Shown: positions 1-8,832 of the stretch, piece by piece
How the letters are laid out: the number at the start of each line of letters is the position of its first letter
How positions within the stretch are numbered: the first letter of the stretch is position 1
Source of the DNA: Didymodactylos carnosus
Lineage: Eukaryota > Rotifera > Eurotatoria > Philodinida > Philodinidae
DNA: 20,245 bases
Assembly (NCBI GenBank): GCA_905250885.1
Contig: CAJNOQ010003451.1
Location: 1-20,245, forward strand
Direction: 5' to 3'
The notes under the pieces: model-generated
Seen by the model: the letters and a program-made list of their open reading frames with translations, nothing else
The model's database searches: none
Told to the model about the DNA's origin: nothing
Position numbers and translations under genes: made by a program

Positions 1-180
1 CAATGTCCGGCACCTACTCAGGTCCCTGCATCTACCTCTAGCACACTATACAAAGTCAGTGTAACCAGGTTCACCGGTTTTATTTAATTTTTAATTTTTG
101 AAAAGAATTGGCATCAGTTCACGTTCGTTTGAACAGAACTAGTAAGCGATTCCCGTTCAAAAGAACTGAACTGTCCCACC
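1..180. mobile_element. possible end of a hAT-like DNA transposon cut by the window edge
   Basis: The first 180 bases contain GTTC/GAAC words in both orientations (GTTCACGTTCGTTTGAAC near 118, then GTTCAAAAGAACTGAAC) and finish in CCCACCCCTA. GC-rich ends of the form TAGGGGTGGG are common in hAT-superfamily elements, so this may be the right terminus of an element whose body lies outside the window. No partner terminus, target duplication or coding sequence is visible. The assignment is inference from the terminal motif only. Confidence 0.25.
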
Positions 181-185
181 CCTAC

Positions 186-3100
186 TTTATTTATATTTAG
201 TCCATGTATTTAACTTGTGAATTCGGAGAAAAGAGAGAGACATACGTAGGCAAGATACAAATTTACTGTATAAAATAATAATAAAATAAAGAATTGAAAT
301 ACGTGGGTGAAGATCGAAGTTGGATAACTGCTAAATATGGTAAGGAAACACACAATATAAACGAAAAAAATTTGAAATTTTTATTCAAGTCGTGCTCAAG
401 ATACTTTGTCACTGGTGATCGAGAAGTTCAGAGAATCAAGGTTCTCTTGTTCACATTTACTCTCATTGTTGGGACATCGTATATTTTATTTGTTCAGTTT
501 TTACCTATGTCGAACGTTCAGATTAGTGTCGACAATAATAAATTTTAGTTTTACTATTATTAACTCATACCTTTGCTTCTGTCCTGCTGTCTTAATTCGT
601 AAATCTCTCGAAAAAAGGTGATCTGATCGAGAATGGATATCTAATTTAGACGTTCAAAGTCTTGCGTCCTTGTTATTCTTTTGCTGTTTCTCTCGTTTAT
701 TTTTATTGTTGGTACAGAGTATTTTCGATGAGTAATAACTTGAAGATGGATTTGTTGATTCAATTCGCAAAAAGTTTTACTTTGCCTAAGAAATATATTT
801 ATTTAGTTTTGAGGAGACTTTCGAGTAAAATTAACGTTGTTTTATTGATGGGCTGACAGCAGGACAACTGTGCCTTCCAGAAAAAAAGCATCTCCCTGTG
901 AAGAATTATATTTCGCAGCAATGTATTTTTTTAAAATTCGAAGTAAAAAAAATAAAGAACAATGATCGATTGAAAAATTACATACATCCCTAGGAAGAAC
1001 ATTTCTGCATATACCACTCTAAAAAGTTTATTGATCCTCCCCAGAAAAAGTTTCCTGTCCTGTCCATGAGTTGTTTGAACAGATTTCTCAAGTATTTTTC
1101 CTAGATAGGATTCAGGCACAAAAAATAACAAGCAGGATACGCATGCACACGTAGGTGTATGTAAAAATGAAAAGTATATTCTCAACTGATAAAGTTCATA
1201 CGATGGTTTAACTCACCATCTTAGTCTATCATTTATATGAACTTCGCGTATAAAAGCAACTTTTGACGGCAAACAAGAGAAAGATTAAAAAAAAACATAC
1301 TTCTTTTTGTTTTACGTCTCATTATTACTCTTTAGAATAATTCCATTTTATCCAATAATGAAAAAAGAACAGATAGAGATGTTCTCTTTCAGCTAGTATA
1401 TGTTCTCGTCGTAAATTTTTGCTAAAGCGTGAAAAAATCAAGGTTTTTGACGGAAAAAAACAGAGCAGAAAGTTAAGTTAAGCACATACAAAATTGAAAT
1501 TTTGTCTGTACTGTAGTAAAATGTCCAATATATATATTTAGTATAGTGAATGAACTGGGGAAACTTGAGCTAATTATTAATTAAAGTGAGAGTGTACAAG
1601 ATATAGACCATTTAACACTTAGTTTCTCTCTCTCTCTCTCTCGACTATTTTTTTTCTTATCAATGATACCCACTTTCATCGCTGAACGGTACGATTTATT
1701 CACGATTTATGTCGAAGTAGTGAATAAGCAATATTGTTTCGTGAAACAATTTAAAAAAAAATCATCTTTTTTATTCCATCTGCTTTCTTACCTGAATTTT
1801 TTACATATCTAAAACCTTGAATAATTATTTAAATGTTTTTTTTTTAAAAGAATTGAATACTTTTACTAGTAGTTGTACAAATTAGAAACAAAAACATATT
1901 TGAATTTTTATCATTATAACAGTTGTATTTTGAGGTTTTAAATCTGAACGAACGAGTTCAATAAAATATTAAAAGTGTTTAACACTATGATTAAAAAAGA
2001 AAAAAATGTTTCTATATACTGTCACTTGTTTCTCTCTAATGATCATTGAAATAACAATGCACACACGCACACAAAAAGAGAAAAAAAGTATAAATTCAAC
2101 AATTTTAATGCGCACATTGAACATCGCTAACAACTTTACAAGGTTTTCCTTCTTCGTCTCTTTCATTCTCTAGAGGACTATGATGCAATATCTCTTAATT
2201 TTTATATACACGGAAATAGTTTTCTATTCTTTTTTTTTTTTTTCTTCTCCTTTTTCTGAGTATCTTACACCTGAGAATAAGAGCAAGATCACTGATGAAA
2301 CTCAATTATTTAAAATTCTTTCCTCTTTCCCCGAGTATTAAAACTAAAACTAATAAATAAATTTCACCTAATGCAAACTTTTTTTGATTTTAACGTTTTA
2401 GATCCCAAAGATGGAGAAGAAGAAAAAAAGTCAAACTTTTGACCTCAACACAGGCAAAAAAAAAGAAATAGAAAGGAACGAAAAGAAATTGTCCTTTTTT
2501 TTATGAGCAAGAATGTTCTCACATAGAGAGTCTATGGTGTAAACCCATCAACTAGTTGATACCGCTATAAATAGAAGTATTAATAATAGAAAAAGAACGG
2601 AATATAAAATCTCCTTGAACATATATATATGTATGCAGTATTTAGACATTAATAATCGTTTCTTTCATTGTTCTGCCTGATGATACCTAAAGAACCGCGC
2701 CCCTTTAACAATTCTTAAAGATTCATTCATTCCAGACAATTGTGAAGGTTTTATTAATAAAAGAAATTAAACGTTCTTCAATTGGAGCCAGCGTTTCATA
2801 CCTCTTGGGCAAAAAAAACGGGTACTCGTGTGCATAATTCTATTCGCTATTTCTATCAACATAGTTCTAAGCTGATTTCTATACATTCAATAGCTTTGAA
2901 AATAACTTCAAAAAGAGTTGTCTTTTTCTTCAAGAAAAACTTTTTTCTCTAATTTTTTCTCAACAAACAAAGGATAGTGCTATTTTACAAGTTCAACACA
3001 TACGTTTTTTTACAATAAAAAAAATGTACGTTAAAGAATTAGTTCTATAAAAATGATTTCTAAGAAATTCAACTTGAAGAACAAAAAGTTATAAAATCAG

Positions 3101-4450
3101 AAATGAACATTTGAATACATAATTATCAGCAAAGATTTTTTTTTACATCACATTTAATTACAACAAAAAAAAAAATTGAGTAACTGTAATTCCCAAAAGT
3201 TTTTCAAGTTTAAGAAAGAAAAAAAGAATATTGATATAATTAATAAAAGTTAAGATCTTTTTCTACTATTATGGCACTTTTACATATCAAATTCGCAAAA
3301 TCTATTCAGACGACATTCACTATACGATAGAGGATAGAGGTATGTGTAAATCGATTATTTTTCACTGTTGCTCGAGAGACATCAATTTTTTGCTAGTAAA
3401 ATAATTTGAAGATATTCGTAATTGTCTCTGTTTAACACATACCTGCTCAACAGAAGCTTTTAGTGTTTCATATAGTCTTTCATCAAGAAAACACAAACAG
3501 ACAAAGTATCTTTATTCTTGTTTTTTGTTGTTTTATACTAATGAAAGGTACAAAAATAGCTGGACAGAGGTATACAATGAGAGTATCAGAACTTCTTTTT
3601 ACATTATGTCGCATATCTCTATGGTAAGATTGAATTTCTTTTATGGACATATATGACAGAAAGAAAATGCAGAAAAGGTATCATTTCCCCAATTACTGTA
3701 ATCAATTATGCACAATAAAAATAGCTTCTGTAGCTAAAACATATATATAATTCGTTTGATCTAGCATATATCCGACTTCAACTAGATACTATTCATTCAT
3801 ACAAATGTGTGTATTTGACCTAATTACTTTTGACGTTTATTTTACCTTAGCTCTTTTTATAGGTGTATAGATCAATAACCTTGAAATGGGAGCTCTTTAA
3901 CCTGTTTAAACAACAAAATGGACAAAGATATGGAAGATGTCAAATATGCGTTATGCTTATCGTAATTATTCTTATCATGACCTTAGAAGAAAACAAAAAA
4001 TGTGATTCTCACGAGAGATATAAATTGATGTTTGACAATAAGCAGACATACTTACAACTAAATTAAGAACAAATATAGATGAGTAAGTGAGCAAATGCTC
4101 TTCTATGTTAAACACTGTGTTTTGGTCAAGAAACAAAAATAAGACACATTTTGACAGACAAAAAACATACACACCTACTCATAGAATTTTTTCGTATCGA
4201 AGTAATTAAACAATTAGTAGGGTATATGTCGAGAAAATTTTTGAAACGTCATAGTCGCATATATAAAAATACTCTTTTTGCTCTTCAATTTGACTTTAAA
4301 TTATTTTGAAAATCAATCAGAAAATCGAAAATTATTAAAGGGTGAAGCAAAAGTTAAGTCTCCGAAAAATACCATATAAGTTTAAACCGAAGCTCGATTC
4401 GCTAGTCAATAAGACTTATAATCTTTGATTAAGTGCCAGGCATATTGTGC
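186..4450. other. gene-free AT-rich stretch
   Basis: I find no supportable gene here on either strand. Reading frames are below about 90 codons, dominated by Phe, Leu, Ile, Lys and Asn, with no recognisable domain and no run of plausible exons. Visible structure is limited to low-complexity A and T tracts, a CT dinucleotide run at 1624-1643, and a perfect 14-bp palindrome ATCAACTAGTTGAT near 2548. A hydrophobic frame at 294-548 could mimic a signal anchor but has no ATG-led continuation or conserved motif. Confidence 0.5.
1624..1643. repeat. CT dinucleotide microsatellite
   Basis: An uninterrupted (CT)n run of about ten units follows TTAGTTT and ends before CGACTATT. It is a simple-sequence repeat; there is no sign that it forms part of a gene. 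Confidence 0.8.
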
Positions 4451-4456
4451 AATATT

Positions 4457-4647
4457 GCGTGTAGATCAGGCCCTATTTTAACATGTATGTCAACAAGTAA
4501 CACGGTTTTCTCAAGCTTTCAGTGAAAAAAACGATATTGCTTAGAAACAACATTTTTTATCAAGCATAAATCCGAAAGATTCAGAATGGACGGCTAATAA
4601 GTTTTCCAAGTAGTAATTGCTGTTAAAATAGGCTCTGACGTAGACTG
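4457..4647. repeat. weak inverted repeat, possible decayed MITE
   Basis: CCTATTTTAACA at 4472-4483 is matched exactly in inverse orientation by TGTTAAAATAGG at 4621-4632. Outward of this core, the bases at about 4459-4471 and 4633-4645 still pair at roughly 8 of 13 positions, giving about 25-bp arms with about 80 percent pairing around a 137-bp spacer. No target duplication or coding sequence is visible. It could be an old MITE or a chance pairing in AT-rich DNA. Confidence 0.35.
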
Positions 4648-4801
4648 TCTTTACAAAACTTTTATGATGTAGACTGATTAATTACAAAATGTAAAAAGAA
4701 TCTTCCAATTACCTTCTTATGTCTATACATGATTTTTATAATTTCAAGACAACAACAACTTCAAAAAAAAGAAAATCGGTTACAAATAAGACTATTTTAG
4801 A

Positions 4802-4831
4802 CTCTGTACAGATGTATATGTATGTACAGAG
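4802..4831. repeat. short hairpin
   Basis: CTCTGTACA at 4802-4810 and TGTACAGAG at 4823-4831 form a perfect 9-bp stem with a 12-base loop. No function can be assigned. Confidence 0.6.
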
Positions 4832-6242
4832 GTAGTCGATGTCGTCGTCGAACATACTGAACATATTCGATCATATTTTTTAAATATAGAAGAGAAAAAA
4901 GTCAAATTTCTCTCCAATGTTCTCTTTCTTTCTTGTTATTCATTCTCTATGTATGTTTTGTGTATTATGTTATGTTTTGAACAAGAAAAAATAAAATGAT
5001 TGGGAACTATACATGGATATAACTTTTAAAACATTAAATTTTCTTTGTTGTTCATTTTTTCCTGTTTAGTTAACTTGACCAAGAAATGCTGCAATAAAAA
5101 AAAAAATTCTATATTTTTCTGTTTTGTTCAGGTGCACACCGTCTATAATATGCCACACGTTAAAGTGTCAATGTTGTACATCGATCAAAACGAGCAAGAA
5201 AGAATGTGTACAGTTTCAATCAATTTTATTTTTGTACAATTTGTTCTCGCAATCAATCCAAATAAAAAAACATTAAATTTTTTCTTCTCATTTCTTTCTT
5301 TTAACTGAATTGTATATTAGTTAAAAGTTCTTACGACATAATCATAGTTATCTTTCATTAACACGTACAACATAGATCGAAGATGCATACCATATACTCT
5401 ATTGAACATAGCGATTGACGTACTCTAAACATGAGACAAAACCATCGTTAAACAACTGTTATGTACATCATGGTTTAGTATCATCTTGGTTATGAAAGAT
5501 CAATACATTCACATACATTTTCTACGATTTGCAAGTTGCGAGTCTAACAATGTATAAGACCTATCTGTACCAATGAATGTACCAGTAGAGCAACTAAGAG
5601 GGTGGCAAATGAACGAATGCCCAAGCCTCTTCACAGTATATTCGGAATTAACTTTTTCATTTTAGTATCCCCCCAATTCGATTTTAATAAATTTTTTGCG
5701 AACGTTCGCATTGGAAGAGCAGCAAGCATATTGTAATAAAATGGAATATTTTTTCTAGTAACACTTTATGTCAGTATTTATTATCAGATCGCCAAGGTCC
5801 AAATGGTGCTAGTTTATCCGCATCAGTGTATTACGTTTTTTTCAAAGACCAGTAGATATACGACATCAAGGCTCTGTTACTCAATGGCACTCACAGAAAA
5901 GATGATTCTTGCGGGAAAACCTTTAACTCTATATACACGTAAAAATGTCCTGCGCATTTACACCTGCCGCTTCTTTATTTCAGTAGAGATATAGACGTTC
6001 TAATGATATGACTGTAAACGTTTTCAGACGATCAAAGTGACATACAGATGGCGCTAAAAATCAGTGATGTTCGTTAAAAACTTCGCGCTCGATATTCATC
6101 GTCTCCTAAGTCAATCGAGTTTTCCCGGTATGAGTGTAAAAGTTGAAAATTACACATATCATGAAATGCATTGCTGTTTTAGCTCAGTACCTCTGAACTA
6201 GACCTGTTACGTTTTCTATAGGACCATGTTGGTCAACTCAGC

Positions 6243-6290
6243 ACTTCTTTCTTCTCTCTCTCTTCCTCTCTCTTTCTCTCTGTCTCTCAC
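6243..6290. repeat. polypyrimidine CT-rich tract
   Basis: About 48 bases are almost exclusively C and T, in CTCTCT and TTCC words with one G. It is low-complexity sequence of no evident function. Confidence 0.7.
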
Positions 6291-6576
6291 TTGTATGTAT
6301 ATCCATACATCCATATATCGTACCGAGGGATTACGATTAACACTAATAACAATCCAGTTGAAGTTAAAACTACTAGGAAAAATTGTGTTTACACATTAAG
6401 AATTCAAAATGATTGATTAGCGTGATCGCAATTGATGATATGTATCGTCAGCGTAACGATTTTCTACAACAAGAAGAGAGCTGACTATATTATCTCAGTA
6501 ATAAGAAGATTGTTGATAAGACTGTGTTAAGAAGCTTTACACTACTATTTTAGTATGAGAAAGAAAAGAGCTGTAT

Positions 6577-6590
6577 TTACTCATGAGTAA
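6577..6590. repeat. 14-bp perfect palindrome TTACTCATGAGTAA
   Basis: The site is fully self-complementary and lies ten bases before a second, GC-rich palindrome. It might be a dimeric transcription-factor site or part of a transposon end; the sequence does not decide. Confidence 0.5.
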
Positions 6591-6600
6591 TTAGTATAAA

Positions 6601-6619
6601 TAATGCCCGTCGGGCATTA
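6601..6619. repeat. GC-rich palindrome TAATGCCCGTCGGGCATTA
   Basis: Nine-base arms pair perfectly around a single central T. The CCCG/CGGG core stands out from the AT-rich surroundings. It lies about 600 bp upstream of the NF-YB start, and its role is unknown. Confidence 0.65.
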
Positions 6620-7138
6620 CCCATTACCTTTGACTTTTAAGAAAGACTTTAAATTTGAGACTCCCGCTCTCAATTAACACTGAATATTCAGATAAAAGGT
6701 AAAACAGTTCAAGGGGCGAACTTCGAGACTGTATGTATAACATGTAGCTGGCGTTCAAACATCGGATTGAGCACGGAATATTTGAGATTTCTTCGTCAAA
6801 CTTTAAAAAATCAGAGGGAGTCTAAAAAGACATAAGTAAAACAATTAAACCGAGTTAGATATATCAGACTGAATGCCACTTTTAGTAAACAATTGTATTA
6901 ATACTGGTAAATTTCTATTGTCATGACTGCAGAATCTTTAAGCTGCTTCATTTTCTGTCTTTTTTTATCACTATTATCTTGTTCTGACAGAATTTTAATT
7001 TCCACAGTATTATTCCTCAGCGAAATACCAAGCGTTTCTTAAAACCTTCAACGATTTGAATATTTTCAGATTTTCTGCTGATTTTTTTTCTACAGTCATT
7101 AATTTCTACATCTACTATTTTTATATAATTTCAAGAAA

Positions 7139-7172
7139 TATCTTATTTTAGATGTATGTCTGAATTTATTAG
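7139..7172 (+). repeat. 34-nt copy of the NF-YB intron 1 acceptor and exon 2 start
   Basis: These 34 bases match 7551-7584 at 32 positions. The source segment comprises the last 13 bases of NF-YB intron 1 (polypyrimidine run and TTTTAG) plus the first 21 bases of exon 2. Homology stops abruptly on both sides. Within the copy the exon frame would read Cys-Met-Ser-Glu-Phe-Ile-Ser and then meet a TAA, so it is not a usable coding exon. The two segments lie 412 bp apart in direct orientation. It may act as a splice acceptor in the 5' leader. Confidence 0.85.
7146..7151 (+). promoter_or_regulatory. candidate 5'-leader splice acceptor (cis or spliced-leader) for NF-YB
   Basis: TTTTAG preceded by a T-rich run lies about 70 bases upstream of the NF-YB ATG and is identical to the real intron 1 acceptor. 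It could receive a 5'-UTR exon or, if this is a bdelloid rotifer, a trans-spliced leader. Spliced-leader addition is known in that group, but no leader RNA gene is in this window. Use as an acceptor is inference. Confidence 0.35.
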
Positions 7173-7219
7173 CTAAGAGTTTGTTTATTAAGCTGTGTAT
7201 TAACCACTTTCATTCTAAA

Positions 7220-8028
7220 ATGGATTCCGATAGTAATTCAAATGATGGTCATATGCATATGGGGCATCATTATATTGACGATGGTGGATCTGACGATGAT
7301 GACCAACAAGGTCATCATTCACAACGTTTAGACGACAACGGTTTAAGAGATGGCAGTTATGTTGAACAACGTTATACAGGCCCATTACGTGAACAAGATC
7401 GTTTTTTACCGATTGCTAATGTAGCAAAAATAATGAAAAAAGGCGTACCAGATAAGGGAAAAATAGCAAAAGATGCTAAAGAAACAATTCAAGAGTAAGT
7501 GAAAATTATTCGTACGAAATATTTCACGAAGAGAGACATTTGATCAGTTCTATCTTATTTTAGATGTGTATCTGAATTTATTAGTTTTATAACATCTGAG
7601 GCATCTGATCGTTGTTTACAAGAAAAACGTAAAACAATAAATGGTGAAGACATATTATTAGCAATGTTAACATTAGGTTTTGATCAATACGTTGAACCGT
7701 TAAGACTATTTTTAACAAAATTACGTGACGCATCAAAATATGATCGAACAATAACAATGGGTGGTGATTTAAGTGATGATTTGAGACAACAAATTGCTAC
7801 TTCTTCATCATCAACTACAGGAACTGGAAGTGGTAGCAATGGGTTAGAACCCTATGGAAGTTCAGTAAGTAAATATATTTTTCTAACTTGCGTTCTTTTT
7901 TATTTTCATTTGAATGCCGAAAATAACGTGTTTCGTTTTTTCTTTAAAAGGTTCGTGTTGTTACATGTATTCGAAATAATGAAGGTGAAAATCCAAATTA
8001 TGTTTATACAATTCAACCATATCAATAA
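7220..8028 (+). CDS. NFYB: nuclear transcription factor Y subunit beta (NF-YB / CBF-A / HAP3)
   Basis: NF-YB pairs with NF-YC through H2B/H2A-like histone folds; with NF-YA the trimer binds CCAAT boxes in the nucleus. I read three exons: 7220-7494, 7564-7864 and 7951-8028. They are joined at a phase-2 intron of 69 nt (GTAAGT..TTTTAG) and a phase-0 intron of 86 nt (GTAAGT..AAAAG). The product is 217 residues, close to the roughly 207 of the vertebrate protein. Residues 1-57 are a variable Asp/His/Gln-rich leader. The histone fold spans about 58-150, with the family landmarks [12 protein letters not shown] (62-73), [26 protein letters not shown] across the intron 1 junction, [12 protein letters not shown], and [13 protein letters not shown]. 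The tail is Ser/Thr/Gly-rich and ends IQPYQ. The ATG at 7220 is preferred over the upstream frame because the conserved region needs no more N-terminus. Recognition is from motifs alone but is very strong. Confidence 0.95.
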
Positions 8029-8029
8029 A
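8024..8029 (+). terminator. AATAAA polyadenylation signal overlapping the NF-YB stop codon
   Basis: The last Gln codon CAA, the TAA stop and the next base create AATAAA. If it is used, the 3' UTR would be only some 15-30 bases. A GT-rich and T-rich stretch that could serve as a downstream element occurs only at about 8140-8180, so a more distal site is also possible. Confidence 0.3.
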
Positions 8030-8413
8030 TTAAACAGTTTTGATATGTAGTAGAATAGTATAGAGATGTTTGTATATATATGTACATATTCTTCTTCCTC
8101 TTGTTGCTTTTTGTTCATATTTCCCTCTTTTTCTGCTTTTTTTTCTAGTTTTTTATTCGTGTTTTGTGTCGTTTTTTCTTGGTTAAACAAACAAACAATT
8201 GTTTTGCGAAATATTTCGCTAAGAGAGAATGATATAGAATATTATTTCAGACTAAAAACTTTTGAACAAAGATGAACGGAATTCTCAAAAAAATTCTAAC
8301 CGTTTCTGTTAAGATTGTGAAATTTGATCAAGGTTTTCTACACAAAAAGTTCTTTAATTTAAAAGAAAAACTGTTTTTACATATTTTCTTTATGAATGGG
8401 CAAAAATTTTAGT

Positions 8414-8556
8414 ACGCATAATAAAGTAACAGCAGTAGTTTCCATTTTATTTTTGAAAATGAACTTTTAAAGTTCGAAACGTTGAAATATTTCGTTTTAA
8501 TTTAATTATATGTATTTCAATAAAATGGAAACTACTGCTGTTACTTTATTATGTGT
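8414..8556. repeat. foldback element with perfect 35-bp arms (MITE-like)
   Basis: Positions 8417-8451 and 8519-8553 are exact reverse complements over 35 bp. The pairing extends outward to 8414 and 8556 with one mismatch, and inward with a two-base bulge. The 67-base spacer has its own palindrome GAACTTTTAAAGTTC at 8461-8475. It lies midway between the NF-YB stop and the SGF11 start. There is no coding sequence and no clear target duplication. The perfect arms point to recent insertion or ongoing correction of the arms. Transcribed, it would give a long hairpin RNA. Confidence 0.85.
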
Positions 8557-8800
8557 TTTTACATGCTATCGATTTCCGACGGGCTATAATAATTTTATTT
8601 TGGTATATATCATTTAACTGAAATGATTGTTTTGATATAGGTTTTTACTTTAACGACAACGATGTGATTAAAAAATTGTGATTAAATTGATTTCACCAGG
8701 AAAATTGTGTATGATTCGATAAAATAAATAAGGATTGTCATTTATTCAACAGTATACACTAGATTAGAAATAAATTTATGTGAATAGAGGACATGTTTCT

Positions 8801-8813
8801 ATAATTGTTTTAG
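8801..8813 (+). promoter_or_regulatory. candidate 5'-leader splice acceptor for the SGF11 gene
   Basis: ATAATTGTTTTAG ends 19 bases before the ATG at 8833 and resembles the internal acceptors of both genes (TTTTAG, ATTTTAG). It may accept a 5'-UTR exon or a trans-spliced leader. This is inference from the motif and its position. Confidence 0.35.
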
Positions 8814-8832
8814 ATCATATTATTTTTGTTGA

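Larger units (their letters stand above)
4850..7138. other. gene-free stretch upstream of NF-YB
   Basis: No convincing gene is seen. The best coding-like piece (about 5787-6000) is interrupted by stops within 25 codons and has no recognisable domain. A polypyrimidine tract of TC and CTCT words spans about 6243-6290. Two palindromes sit at 6577-6590 and 6601-6619. The NF-YB promoter must lie somewhere in the last few hundred bases, but I see no unambiguous TATA box or CCAAT box there. Confidence 0.45.

Noticed and set aside
294-735. Two hydrophobic reading frames (around 294-548 and 650-735) that both contain IVGT-like membrane stretches
   Set aside because: They lack a shared frame, plausible start and splice context; the resemblance is short and in composition-biased sequence, so I do not call a duplicated signal-anchor exon.
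5045-5308. 87-codon frame on the + strand
   Set aside because: Phe/Lys/Asn-rich composition typical of AT-rich non-coding DNA; no motif and no exon partners.
5787-6000. Coding-like stretch starting RQGPNGASLSASVYY
   Set aside because: It meets stops within 25 codons and again later, matches no family I know, and the possible splice sites do not join into one frame.
7906-8190. 94-codon reverse-strand frame rich in Lys, Glu and Asn
   Set aside because: It is antisense to NF-YB exon 3 and its T-rich 3' flank; the composition simply mirrors the T-rich tract.
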